This document shows positions 16,190 through 24,613 of a DNA stretch of 64,000 bases, piece by piece. The stretch comes from Jeotgalibacillus malaysiensis (GTDB lineage: Bacteria; Bacillota; Bacilli; Bacillales; Jeotgalibacillaceae), in the NCBI GenBank assembly GCA_000818095.1, contig CP009416.1, positions 3,270,501 through 3,334,500 of the forward strand, read 5' to 3'. The translations under genes and the position numbers were made by a program. Under the pieces are notes generated by a model that saw only the letters and a program-made list of their open reading frames with translations, had not been told where the DNA came from and searched no databases. Numbering within the stretch: the stretch's first letter is position 1; each line of letters starts with the position of its first letter.

Positions 16190-17827
16190 TTATGACGTTT
16201 CTACGCCGGCTTTTTCAAGCGACATTTCTCTCAGCACGTATTTCTGAATCTTACCCGAAGCCGTCATCGGATAAGAGTCTGTAAATTCGATGTACCGCGG
16301 GATCTTGTGATGTGAAATCTTCCCGCGGCAGTAGCCTCTTAATTCTTCTTCCTGCATAGACGAGCCTTCTTTTAAAATAATCCAGGCCATCAGCTCTTCC
16401 CCATATTTCGCATCCGGGACCCCGACAACCTGTACATCCTGAATAGACGGATGCTGATAAAGAAATTCTTCAATTTCACGTGGATAAATGTTCTCCCCGC
16501 CTCTGATGATCATATCCTTGATGCGTCCTGTAATAGCAATATAACCATCTTCATCCATGACAGCAATGTCTCCCGTGTGAAGCCAGCCTTCATGATCAAT
16601 CGCAGCATCTGTTGCTTCCTGATTTTTATAATATCCTTTCATAATCAGGTAGCCTCTTGTACATAATTCGCCCGGCTCACCGGTTTTCACTTCCTGCCCA
16701 GTTACCGGATCGATGATTTTCACTTCCACATCCGGGTGCGGCTTACCGACTGTTGCAACGCGTTTTTCAATGGCATCATCGGGCCTTGTTTGGGTAATCA
16801 CCGGTGAGGATTCGGTCTGGCCATAACAGATCGTAATTTCATCCGCTCCCATATCATGAATGACCTTTTTCATCACTTCAATCGGGCACGGGGATCCCGC
16901 CATAATACCAGTACGCAGTGATGATGTATCAAATGTATGATAGTCCGGATGATTCAGCTCAGCAATGAACATTGTTGGTACGCCGTGTAATGCCGTGCAC
17001 TTTTCTTTCTGTACAGCCTGCAGCACCTTCAGCGGGTCAAACTGTTCAAGCAATACCATCGTTGAGCCATGCGTCACAGCTGCAAGCGTTCCTAATACGC
17101 AGCCGAAGCAGTGAAAGAAAGGCACCGGAATGCACACTCTGTCTTTGGTTGTCAGCTTCATATAGTCACCGATCAGCTGCGCGTTGTTGACGATATTATG
17201 ATGCGTCAGCATAACCCCTTTTGGAAAACCGGTCGTGCCTGAGGTGTACTGAATATTAATGACGTCCTGCACGTCAAGTTCCTGGAGTCTCTCAGGCAGT
17301 GCCTGGTCTGAGATCTTGCGGGCAAATTGCTGAAATTCCGACCATGTGTAAATCCCTGGATAGTCATTGTCACTCATCACAATGACCCGTTTTAAATGTG
17401 GCAGCTTATTCTGCTGCAGGTTCCCTTTTTCGGAAGAAGCAAGCGCCGGACATACTGTGTTGATGATATCTATGTAAGAGGTGCCTTTAAATTCCTCTCC
17501 AAGGATCAGTGTTGTGGCATCAGACTGCTCCAGCAGATAAGTGAGTTCCGCCTGCTGATAGTTTGTATTCACAGTGACCAGAACAGCGCCCATTTTCCCT
17601 GTGGCATATTGACTCAAAAGCCACTCGCGCTTATTTTCTGACCAGATCGCCACATGTTCCCCTTTTTCAATGCCAATTCCCATAAATGCTTTTGCGAGTT
17701 CATCCGTTTCCTGATCAAACTCGCTATACGTTTTTCGAATGTTGTGTTCAGGATACACATACGCTTCCACATCCCCATATGAATGCGCCATCTCCTTCAC
17801 AATCTGACCGACCGTCTTCTCAACCAT
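16190..17827 (-). CDS. AMP-forming acyl-CoA synthetase (YngI-like)
   Basis: 545-aa adenylate-forming enzyme that activates a carboxylic or fatty acid to its CoA thioester. The P-loop-like IQYTSGTTGFPKGVMLTHHN lies near residue 195, ICYGQTES near 340, GWLHTGDIAVMDEDGY near 420, and the C-terminal catalytic lysine region ends in PMTASGKIQKY. These are the ANL-superfamily core motifs. GAAAGGGG gives correct spacing for the second in-frame ATG (17825-17827). It is monocistronic. Long-chain or medium-chain preference cannot be read here. Confidence 0.92.
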   Translation of the reverse strand: MVEKTVGQIVKEMAHSYGDVEAYVYPEHNIRKTYSEFDQETDELAKAFMGIGIEKGEHVAIWSENKREWLLSQYATGKMGAVLVTVNTNYQQAELTYLLEQSDATTLILGEEFKGTSYIDIINTVCPALASSEKGNLQQNKLPHLKRVIVMSDNDYPGIYTWSEFQQFARKISDQALPERLQELDVQDVINIQYTSGTTGFPKGVMLTHHNIVNNAQLIGDYMKLTTKDRVCIPVPFFHCFGCVLGTLAAVTHGSTMVLLEQFDPLKVLQAVQKEKCTALHGVPTMFIAELNHPDYHTFDTSSLRTGIMAGSPCPIEVMKKVIHDMGADEITICYGQTESSPVITQTRPDDAIEKRVATVGKPHPDVEVKIIDPVTGQEVKTGEPGELCTRGYLIMKGYYKNQEATDAAIDHEGWLHTGDIAVMDEDGYIAITGRIKDMIIRGGENIYPREIEEFLYQHPSIQDVQVVGVPDAKYGEELMAWIILKEGSSMQEEELRGYCRGKISHHKIPRYIEFTDSYPMTASGKIQKYVLREMSLEKAGVETS

Positions 17828-17892
17828 GTTCATACCCCTTTCTCCCAGTTGTTCCCTTTTATATTATCACAATGTTCAGAAAGATATAGTCA

Positions 17893-17985
17893 GGGGGTGA
17901 GAATTGGGTGATTGGATGGAGGGGTAGTGATGAAGGTAGGGGGGATGGACATAGAGGGGGGGCGACGGGGGATGGGCGATGAGGG
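17893..17985 (+). other. G-rich tract with quadruplex potential
   Basis: Eight G runs of 3-7 bases lie within 93 bp, including G6 (17939-17944), G7 (17956-17962), G5 (17967-17971) and G3 (17974-17976). It lies just upstream of the acyl-CoA ligase gene, on that gene's template strand. Nothing coding is seen. Confidence 0.5.
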
Positions 17986-17993
17986 TGACAGGA

Positions 17994-18176
17994 TTTCCTT
18001 CATTTCAGGACTTATTCCATCAAAAACGAATTTAATTCCATCAATCTGAAATTTTTTCACTCAGAATTCAAAAAGATTCATTCATTTGGATTTCCCGACG
18101 CCTTTTTACATCAGCACCGCACTTAATTCCTTCAAAATGGACACCAATTCCTTCAAAAAACCACCTGATTCCTTCA
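17994..18176 (+). repeat. Intergenic 21-bp-period word array A (ATTCCwTCA)
   Basis: The word ATTCC[A/T]TCA or a close variant starts at 17994, 18014, 18035, 18055, 18076, then 18105, 18126, 18147 and 18168. Steps are 20-21 bp, with one 29-bp interruption between 18076 and 18105. Sequence between words is not conserved. It fills the gap between the acyl-CoA ligase gene and the small gene at 18272. Confidence 0.8.
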
Positions 18177-18233
18177 CCGACTCAATACCGGCCGGCTGCC
18201 GTGCCCACGACCTTAACCCCCCTCCATAGGCAA

Positions 18234-18264
18234 AAGAAAAAGAGCTGGTACGTACCTCCAGCTC
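18234..18264 (-). terminator. Terminator of the 70-aa gene
   Basis: Stem GAGCTGG (18242-18248) and CCAGCTC (18258-18264) followed on the reverse strand by TTTTTCTTTT. Confidence 0.85.
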
Positions 18265-18271
18265 CATCAAA

Positions 18272-18484
18272 CTATACTTTTTCTACAATATAAGCACGCT
18301 TCGTCTGGTAGGATGCACCGTGACTGTGAAAGCCCTCATACCATGAAACCACTCTATATTCACGTGACGCATCAGTAAATAACTGATCTTCGTTAGAGGA
18401 CAGCAGTAAAACATCTTCACTTTCACTGATTTTCTGAAGCTCTTCCCCTGTGTAATTTCTGCCCGGCTCAAGTAATTGGGTCAT
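18272..18484 (-). CDS. Small hypothetical protein (70 aa)
   Basis: 70-aa acidic soluble protein with no recognised family. AAGGAGTGGTAAG precedes the ATG with ideal spacing and a terminator follows, which together support a real single-gene transcript. The C-terminal half (RVVSWYEGFHSHGASYQTKRAY) is mixed aromatic and charged, consistent with a small beta-rich fold. No signal peptide or membrane segment. Confidence 0.7.
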   Translation of the reverse strand: MTQLLEPGRNYTGEELQKISESEDVLLLSSNEDQLFTDASREYRVVSWYEGFHSHGASYQTKRAYIVEKV

Positions 18485-18544
18485 CTTACCACTCCTTTTT
18501 ATGAATTGGTAAGTCTTTTCCCACTATATCATCTCTTAAACCAA

Positions 18545-18805
18545 TTAAAGCCCACGCTCAGTTTGCAGTCTGCGAATATATTTCTGTGCTTCAGGCTGAT
18601 TCAGGCCTGTTTCATCTCTGACAAAACGTACAATAATTTCCTGATCCTGACCGCTTCTGATTAGATTGACTACCTGCTGCTCAAGTTTTTTATCATTACT
18701 CAGTCTGCCTGAGACATCCTGATGGATCTTTTTGTTATTGTTCATGACAACAGCAATGATTAAAGCGAGCATCATCAGCGTCATAATTAATGCCACATAC
18801 ACCAT
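18545..18805 (-). CDS. Small membrane-anchored protein (86 aa)
   Basis: 86 aa with one N-terminal transmembrane helix (about 3-21), then a charged helical tail VNLIRSGQDQEIIVRFVRDE that looks like a small helical-hairpin domain. Unknown function. The GGGAGGGCG ribosome site lies inside the terminator hairpin that follows ilvE, so expression may depend on read-through or on opening of that hairpin. Confidence 0.7.
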   Translation of the reverse strand: MVYVALIMTLMMLALIIAVVMNNNKKIHQDVSGRLSNDKKLEQQVVNLIRSGQDQEIIVRFVRDETGLNQPEAQKYIRRLQTERGL

Positions 18806-18810
18806 ATAAA

Positions 18811-18850
18811 AACGCCCTCCCTGACTGTTATTTTACATCAGGAAGAGCGT
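18811..18850 (-). terminator. ilvE terminator overlapping the next gene's ribosome site
   Basis: On the reverse strand ACGCTCTTCCTGA pairs with TCAGGGAGGGCGT (two mismatches) and TTTTTAT follows. The 3' arm contains the ribosome site of the 86-aa gene. Confidence 0.75.
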
Positions 18851-18860
18851 CTTGAGAAAG

Positions 18861-19931
18861 TTATTTTACCTCGACTGTCCAGTTGAACTCATCAGGTCGT
18901 CTGCCTGTCTGAATGCCGGTAATCGTGTCATACAGTTTTTGAGACAGCTCTCCTATATTATGGTCATTAAATACCATCTTTTTATCTCCCCAGTTCAGCT
19001 CGCCAACCGGTGAAATAACAGCTGCTGTACCTGTTCCGAAAGCTTCTTCCACATGCCCTTTTTCATAAAGGTCATACAGCTCATCAATTGCGATGCGGCG
19101 TTCAGTAACAGGGATCCCCCAGCTTTTCAGCACTTCGATAATCGACATACGCGTGACGCCTTTTAAGATACTGCCGCTGAGTGCAGGTGTGACCACTTCT
19201 CCATTGATTTTGAAGAAAATGTTCATGCTACCGACTTCTTCAATGTAGCGCTTCTCAATTCCGTCAAGCCACAGCACGTCTGCATTTCCTGCTTTTTTAG
19301 CGCCTGCCTGCGCCTGATAGCCTGAAGAGTAGTTTCCTGCAGTCTTCGCCATGCCTGTCCCGCCTTTTACAGCGCGAGTGAACTCCTGCTCCACATGAAT
19401 TGTAACCGGCTTCAGACCACCCGGGAAATAAGGGCCGACCGGTGAAAGCAGAATCATCATCCGGTATGTTTTAGACGGACTGACTGCAAGGTTCGGTTCT
19501 GTTGCAATAATAAACGGACGAATATATAAAGAGTGTCCCGGTGTAGATGGCACCCAGTCTTTTTCAAGCTCGATCAGTGTTTTCAGGTATTCAAGCACCC
19601 GCTCTTCGTCAACCGGCGGAATGCTGAGGCGTTCACCTGACAGATTCAAGCGCTCAAAGTTTTTCTCAGGACGGAACAGAAGAATCCGGTCGTCTTCTGT
19701 ACGATAAGCTTTTAACCCTTCAAAAATGGTCTGTCCATAGTGGAAAATCATAGCTGCAGGATCAAGCGTCAGCGGTGAGTAAGGTGTAATCCGCGCATCG
19801 TGCCAGCCGCGCCCTTCTTCATACTCCATAATGAACATGTGATCTGTAAACGTCGTACCAAAAGGAACCCCCTCAGATGGCTTCTCTTTCAGCTGCTGTC
19901 TTTTTACAATTTCAAGGTCTTTTATCTTCAT
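18861..19931 (-). CDS. ilvE: Branched-chain amino acid aminotransferase
   Basis: 356-aa fold-type IV PLP enzyme that transaminates leucine, isoleucine and valine with 2-oxoglutarate. The PLP lysine is K196 in GMAKTAGNYSSGY; YGQTIFEGLKAYR, SLYIRPFI and the AFGTGTAAVISPV cofactor-phosphate segment are also present. This is the longer (about 355 aa) type seen in B. subtilis IlvE/IlvK. No other ilv or leu genes are nearby, which fits a stand-alone catabolic or final-step enzyme. Confidence 0.95.
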   Translation of the reverse strand: MKIKDLEIVKRQQLKEKPSEGVPFGTTFTDHMFIMEYEEGRGWHDARITPYSPLTLDPAAMIFHYGQTIFEGLKAYRTEDDRILLFRPEKNFERLNLSGERLSIPPVDEERVLEYLKTLIELEKDWVPSTPGHSLYIRPFIIATEPNLAVSPSKTYRMMILLSPVGPYFPGGLKPVTIHVEQEFTRAVKGGTGMAKTAGNYSSGYQAQAGAKKAGNADVLWLDGIEKRYIEEVGSMNIFFKINGEVVTPALSGSILKGVTRMSIIEVLKSWGIPVTERRIAIDELYDLYEKGHVEEAFGTGTAAVISPVGELNWGDKKMVFNDHNIGELSQKLYDTITGIQTGRRPDEFNWTVEVK

Positions 19932-20054
19932 CTGTCATAACTCCTTTTTGGCTCTTTATTTGAACCATTGTACACAGAAGTTTTAATGATTAAAAGTACT
20001 AAAGTGAAAAAATTCAGAAATAATTGTATTTTCATAGTGTGCGGTTTGACGTGG

Positions 20055-20165
20055 TTCGGGTTAAAACCCGTGATGTTCGATGGATAAGTCGCCTGGTTCG
20101 TCACTAAGCATGCACACTTCAACACTTAACCTCACACCTTCAACGCTAATCACCTAACCTTCGAC
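20055..20165 (+). repeat. Intergenic 21-bp-period word array F (TTCrAC-like)
   Basis: Six words start at 20055 TTCGGG, 20076 TTCGAT, 20097 TTCGTC, 20118 TTCAAC, 20139 TTCAAC and 20160 TTCGAC. All five steps are exactly 21 bp. The array lies between ilvE and the Nudix gene and does not overlap a gene. Confidence 0.75.
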
Positions 20166-20187
20166 ACTTCATGACTTTTGACCCGTA

Positions 20188-20232
20188 TAAAAAAGCTCCA
20201 CCCGGCTGCTTAAACAGCTGTCGGGTGGAACT
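20188..20232 (-). terminator. Terminator of the Nudix gene
   Basis: Long stem: GCTCCACCCG (20195-20204) pairs with CGGGTGGAAC (20222-20231). On the reverse strand it is followed by TTTTTTATA. Confidence 0.88.
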
Positions 20233-20234
20233 TC

Positions 20235-20858
20235 TTATTCTTTCTTTAACACTTTGTCTACAAACTCCCTCAACACACGCGCTGTCAGGCCCCAGATCAC
20301 CCTGCCTTCATAGTGATAGAAGTACTCTGAATACTGCCTTGTCTGCCACTTGTATTCCCGGCCATTGGCAATCAGTTCATAAGGAAAACCGTCTTCAGGC
20401 TTCACTTCTACCTTAATAATATGCTCATCCGGCTTTTCATTTAAAAAGTAAGAAAGCGGTACGGTGAATACTTCTTCCACTTCTGAAGGGTTCGGCTGGA
20501 TTTCGGATTCCTGATCAATAAAACCGACATATGTGCTGATTGTCATACCAAAAGGAGATACCAGCTTTCCAAAAGAATAGACGCGCCCGATCGATGCGTC
20601 GCGCAGTCCAAGCTCTTCCCGTGCTTCACGGATCGCTGCACCCTTTGCACTATCGTCATCACGGTCGACTTTTCCACCCGGGAAGCAGATTTCGCCCGGC
20701 TGCCTCCGCATAGTCAGTGATCGCACTTCAAACAGCAGATGAAGCCCGTCTTCTTTTTTAATAAAAGGAATTAAAATCGAATAATTTCGTACGGCTTCTT
20801 CTCCGAGAATAATCGGTTCATGCGCCTGAAGCCGTTCAATGATTTTATGTTCTTCCAT
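20235..20858 (-). CDS. Nudix hydrolase, CoA pyrophosphatase-like
   Basis: 207 aa. The Nudix box spans about residues 60-85 (PGGKVDRDDDS then AAIREAREELGL) and is preceded by RRQPGEICF, the upstream NuCoA signature of the CoA-pyrophosphatase (NudL/YeaB) group. The predicted reaction is hydrolysis of CoA or acyl-CoA to phosphopantetheine and 3',5'-ADP. It is followed by its own terminator; the alpha/beta hydrolase gene lies 79 bp upstream on the same strand, so the two may be cotranscribed. Confidence 0.88.
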   Translation of the reverse strand: MEEHKIIERLQAHEPIILGEEAVRNYSILIPFIKKEDGLHLLFEVRSLTMRRQPGEICFPGGKVDRDDDSAKGAAIREAREELGLRDASIGRVYSFGKLVSPFGMTISTYVGFIDQESEIQPNPSEVEEVFTVPLSYFLNEKPDEHIIKVEVKPEDGFPYELIANGREYKWQTRQYSEYFYHYEGRVIWGLTARVLREFVDKVLKKE

Positions 20859-20937
20859 GTCATCAGCCCCGTTACTCTTTTCTTCAACTATATCAGAGTT
20901 TTACATCCGGCTGTCAGTTGACCACCTACTCAATATG

Positions 20938-21573
20938 TTAGTGAAAGCTGCCGTGCCTGAAAAAGTGATTGATCAGCCGGGCAGTTTCCTGCTGATGATG
21001 AATCTGCTTGTGATGATAGGGAAGAATCAGAAAATCTTTTATATCCGGCAGCCAGACTGATGCCGTCTCAACACGTCCATCGTTGCGCTGTCTGAGCAGT
21101 TTCCCAAGTAAAAGGCCTGCGCGGTCACCTGCAATAGCCCCAACCTCAACACCCGAAGCAGCAAACGGATACCCGCTGAGAAAAGCAGGTGTAATGGAAA
21201 ACAGCGTTTTGTATACTGCTGTAAAAGGACGGATCAGGTGAGCAGCGCCAGCGAGACCGCTCCCCTGGTTCGGTGTGGCAATCAGTACAGCACGCTCGAC
21301 CTTCCTGGCACAGTCAGGATCTGAGAGCACCTTGCGAATCACAATGCCTCCTGTGCTGTGACCGACTAGAAATACTTTTTCATCTCTAAGTACTTTATTT
21401 TTCAGCAGACCTGACAACACTTCTGCTGCGTGCTCAAAAGGGTGGTATCTGAGCTCGAAGGAGAGGGTGATACAGTCATAACCCATCTGACTCAGAAAGC
21501 GTTCAAGAGGATACATATCTGCTGCACTTTTATTGAAGCCATGAATTAAAAACACTTTTGCACCCAACTGCAA
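20938..21573 (-). CDS. Alpha/beta hydrolase (lipase/esterase-like)
   Basis: 211-aa cytosolic hydrolase. The nucleophile elbow GHSTG places Ser at residue 73, with an N-terminal VFLIHGF oxyanion segment and a late HHKQIHH stretch as candidate catalytic histidine. AAGGAGCAGG precedes a TTG start. The family resembles small PGAP1-like or triacylglycerol-lipase-like hydrolases, but substrate is unknown. No signal peptide. Confidence 0.78.
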   Translation of the reverse strand: MQLGAKVFLIHGFNKSAADMYPLERFLSQMGYDCITLSFELRYHPFEHAAEVLSGLLKNKVLRDEKVFLVGHSTGGIVIRKVLSDPDCARKVERAVLIATPNQGSGLAGAAHLIRPFTAVYKTLFSITPAFLSGYPFAASGVEVGAIAGDRAGLLLGKLLRQRNDGRVETASVWLPDIKDFLILPYHHKQIHHQQETARLINHFFRHGSFH

Positions 21574-21662
21574 CCTGCTCCTTCCTCCTCCTGATTATCA
21601 CGATCATTACACATCGCAAACGACGACACAAATATGGTGCGCCCCGTCATATAATTGCATAC

Positions 21663-21690
21663 AAAAAAACTGCCGGTATCTTCGGCAGTT
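21663..21690 (-). terminator. Terminator of the beta-glucoside operon
   Basis: Stem ACTGCCG (21669-21675) and CGGCAGT (21683-21689) followed on the reverse strand by seven T, just after the LacI gene. Confidence 0.88.
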
Positions 21691-21692
21691 TC

Positions 21693-22718
21693 TCAGCTAT
21701 TCGTCTGCAGTGCAGCACCTGTTGAGTGTCTGACAACAAGTTCAGGCTCGACAGCAACTGTACTGGATTCAATATGATTTTTAATCAGATCAAGTAAAAT
21801 GTGAGCAGCCATCTTGCCCATTTTCACTTTATCCTGTCTGATCGTTGTAAGCGGTGGCTCCACATATCTTGCCGGCAGAATATCATCACACCCGATAACG
21901 GAAATATCATCAGGCACGTGAAGTCCGCGCTCTTTTGCCGCTTTCATTGCACCAATCGCCATCAGGTCTGCGCTTGCAAAAACAGCAGTTGGTGTATCTT
22001 CTAGATCAAGCAGGCGGTTCATCCCGTCATATCCGCTCTTTTCGAAGAAATCACCCTCGTAAAACCATTCATCCTTCATCGGAAGACCATAGTACTTTAG
22101 CGTCTGCTTAAATGCACTTAATCTGGAATCAGCAACAAGAGATCCATTTGTACCGCCGATATAGGCAATTTTACGGTGCCCGTTCAGGTAAAAATGTTCA
22201 ACCACTTTTGCTGCGATACTGTTGCTGTCACTCATGACATAGCTTGAAAACGGTCCTGTCAGTTCAATATCCACACCTACACACGGAATTGGACTCTGGT
22301 CAAGTTCATATACTGAGGACTCGACCTGATCACCTGCAATAATCAGGCAGCCATCCACATCGAAATGCTGACATCTGGCAAGATAGTTTTCCCGCACTTC
22401 AAAAAACTGTTCATTGGAAAATAAAATCAGGTCATAGCCTAATTGACCAATTGTTTTTTTGAATTCATTCAGCACTTCAACAAAAACCGGATGGGTTAAA
22501 TCAGCGTTAACCCGTCCGGCAAATACGACTCCAACTACGTTGGTTTTTTTATCATTGATCATGCGTGACTGGGAAGGACGATAGCCTTCGCGCTCCATAA
22601 TTTCTATGACGCGCTTTCTCGTTTCCTGCCCGACATCATGATAATTATTAATAATTTTAGAAACAGTCGCCTGAGAAACGCCGGCTAATTTGGCGATATC
22701 TTTTATGGTTACCTTCAT
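21693..22718 (-). CDS. LacI/GalR-family regulator of the beta-glucoside operon
   Basis: 341 aa. The N-terminal helix-turn-helix begins MKVTIKDIAKLAGVSQATVS followed by KIINNYHDVGQETRKRV, then a periplasmic-binding-protein-like sensor domain (GCDDILPARYVEPPLTTIRQ near 280). GGGGAG precedes the ATG at 22716-22718; an upstream TTG overlapping the permease stop is less likely. It is the last gene of the operon and probably represses it through the palindromes upstream of the GH1 gene, with a beta-glucoside as inducer. Confidence 0.9.
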   Translation of the reverse strand: MKVTIKDIAKLAGVSQATVSKIINNYHDVGQETRKRVIEIMEREGYRPSQSRMINDKKTNVVGVVFAGRVNADLTHPVFVEVLNEFKKTIGQLGYDLILFSNEQFFEVRENYLARCQHFDVDGCLIIAGDQVESSVYELDQSPIPCVGVDIELTGPFSSYVMSDSNSIAAKVVEHFYLNGHRKIAYIGGTNGSLVADSRLSAFKQTLKYYGLPMKDEWFYEGDFFEKSGYDGMNRLLDLEDTPTAVFASADLMAIGAMKAAKERGLHVPDDISVIGCDDILPARYVEPPLTTIRQDKVKMGKMAAHILLDLIKNHIESSTVAVEPELVVRHSTGAALQTNS

Positions 22719-22747
22719 TTTTCTAGACTCCCCGGTCTTCAGCACAC

Positions 22748-23596
22748 TCAACTCTTTACAGCCCCTTGTGTAAGACTGCTGATAAACGCTTTGTTGAATA
22801 GCAGGAAGACAATGATTAATGGTACTGTTGCCCAGAATGTACCTGATAATATCATACCATAATCACGGTTATAAGAATCACTTAACGCACGAAGCGCTAC
22901 CTGTAACGTGTGGCTAGACTGGTCCTGAAGTACGACTAACGGCCATAGGAAATCGTTCCATACATTCATGAATACGATAATGCCAAGTGTTGCGAATGCC
23001 GGCAGGATAGCCGGTGTAACAATGTTCCAGTACACTCTGAAAATCGAGCACCCATCAATTCGTGCTGCTTCAATCAGTTCGTCAGGTACAGCTTCTTTAA
23101 TATACTGACGCATCCAGAAGATTCCGAACGCATTGATCAGACCTGGTACGATGATTGCCTTCAGATCACTTAACCAGCCAAGCTGACTGATGATGTAATA
23201 CGTTGGAATTAATCCAAGCTGAGGCGGGATCATCATTGTAATTAGAATCAGAACGAACAGTACATCGCGTCCTTTAAACTTAAGCTTTGCAAATGCAAAT
23301 CCTGCAAGTGAACATAAGAACAGACTTCCTGCAGTAACAGCTACTGAGACAATCAGTGAATTCATCATTGCACCGAAGAAATCAATTGTTCCAAGTACGT
23401 TCGTAAAGTTAGTGACAAGCTCTGCACCAGGTAATAATGCAGGCGGTGTCTGGTTAATCACGTGGTTTGGCTGAGTCGCCATGACAAACATCCAGTAGAA
23501 CGGGAAAAGTGATACGAGTCCGGCGAAAATCAGTAAGCCGTACAGGATAAATCTTCCCGGCTGCTTTTTAGGTTGATTAATTGCTACTTGTTTCAT
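22748..23596 (-). CDS. Sugar ABC transporter permease (MalG-type)
   Basis: 282-aa permease with six transmembrane helices and the EAA loop DELIEAARIDGCSIFRVYW near residue 185. This is the second permease of a CUT1 carbohydrate importer. It begins next to the first permease stop (shared boundary 23596/23597). The operon encodes no ATPase, as usual for CUT1 systems served by a shared MsmX-like ATPase encoded elsewhere. Confidence 0.93.
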   Translation of the reverse strand: MKQVAINQPKKQPGRFILYGLLIFAGLVSLFPFYWMFVMATQPNHVINQTPPALLPGAELVTNFTNVLGTIDFFGAMMNSLIVSVAVTAGSLFLCSLAGFAFAKLKFKGRDVLFVLILITMMIPPQLGLIPTYYIISQLGWLSDLKAIIVPGLINAFGIFWMRQYIKEAVPDELIEAARIDGCSIFRVYWNIVTPAILPAFATLGIIVFMNVWNDFLWPLVVLQDQSSHTLQVALRALSDSYNRDYGMILSGTFWATVPLIIVFLLFNKAFISSLTQGAVKS

Positions 23597-24538
23597 TTAA
23601 GCCTTCCTCGCTTTCCCGCGGCCAAGCCGGTTTGTAACTAACAGGTTGATCACTGAGAACACCATGATGATCACAAACAGTACAATTGCTACTGCTGATG
23701 CTGTGCCAAAGAAGTTATTTTCAAAAGCGTCACGATACAGATACGCTACTACTGTAATTCCTTCTTCACGAAGGTTTCCACCAAAGAAGATTAATGGCTC
23801 TGTAAAGATCTGAAGTGATCCGATTGTTCCCATAAACACAGTAAACAATACGAATGGCTTCAGCATTGGCAGCGTAATATAACGCAGCTGCTGTGTAAGT
23901 GTTGCCCCATCAATTTTTGCAGCTTCATATAAATCATTTGAAATACTCTGCATCCCTGCAAGGTAAATGATCGTATTATAACCAACCCAGCGCCAGAAGA
24001 TCATCGCTGCAATCGCAATTTTCGCACCCCACTCAGACTGCGTAAAGACGATTGGCTCTACACCGAAAATGCCGAGGAAGCTGTTAACTAATCCGAAAGA
24101 TTGATTGTTAAAGATAATACTGAATAGAATCGCCACAGCTACAATTGATGTAACGTACGGCATAAAGATCGCTACTCTGAATGTATTTTTAAAGCGGAGA
24201 ACCTGTGAATTCAGTGCATATGCCAGTAAAAATGCGACGATCAGCTGCGGCACCGTTCCCAAAAGCCCAATGATAACTGTGTTATAGATTGACTTCCAAA
24301 AAATCGGATCGTTAAAAATAATTGTGAAGTTGTTAATACCGTTATACGTCATTTCTCCAAGGCCGTTCCACTTAAAGAAAGCAAGATAGAAGCTGAACAG
24401 CATCGGGAATAAGCCGAAAATCGCAAAGAGAATGAAAAACGGAGAGACAAACAGGTAGCCTGCAATACTATGACGTTTTTCTTCGCTTAAAGATCGCCTT
24501 GCTTTTTTCTCAGTGTATTTCTCAGAATTTGATACCAT
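23597..24538 (-). CDS. Sugar ABC transporter permease (MalF-type)
   Basis: 313 aa with six transmembrane helices after a cytoplasmic N-terminus, and the EAA loop DLYEAAKIDGATLTQQLRY near 210. It is the first permease of the CUT1 importer and pairs with the MalG-type permease and the lipoprotein upstream. AAGGAGATGACCTTGTAAA provides the ribosome site, 13 nt before the ATG. A hairpin between the lipoprotein gene and this gene probably lowers its expression relative to the binding protein. Confidence 0.93.
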   Translation of the reverse strand: MVSNSEKYTEKKARRSLSEEKRHSIAGYLFVSPFFILFAIFGLFPMLFSFYLAFFKWNGLGEMTYNGINNFTIIFNDPIFWKSIYNTVIIGLLGTVPQLIVAFLLAYALNSQVLRFKNTFRVAIFMPYVTSIVAVAILFSIIFNNQSFGLVNSFLGIFGVEPIVFTQSEWGAKIAIAAMIFWRWVGYNTIIYLAGMQSISNDLYEAAKIDGATLTQQLRYITLPMLKPFVLFTVFMGTIGSLQIFTEPLIFFGGNLREEGITVVAYLYRDAFENNFFGTASAVAIVLFVIIMVFSVINLLVTNRLGRGKARKA

Positions 24539-24560
24539 TTTACAAGGTCATCTCCTTTTA

Positions 24561-24600
24561 ATAAAAAGGGCAAGGAACCGGCTAAAGCGGACCTCACCCT
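24561..24600 (-). terminator. Intra-operon hairpin after the binding-protein gene
   Basis: On the reverse strand AGGGTGAGG pairs with CCTTGCCCT (with wobbles) around an inner CCG/CGG stem, followed by TTTTTATT. It lies between the lipoprotein and permease genes and looks like a partial terminator or mRNA stabiliser. Confidence 0.6.
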
Positions 24601-24613
24601 TCATGAATCCTAT

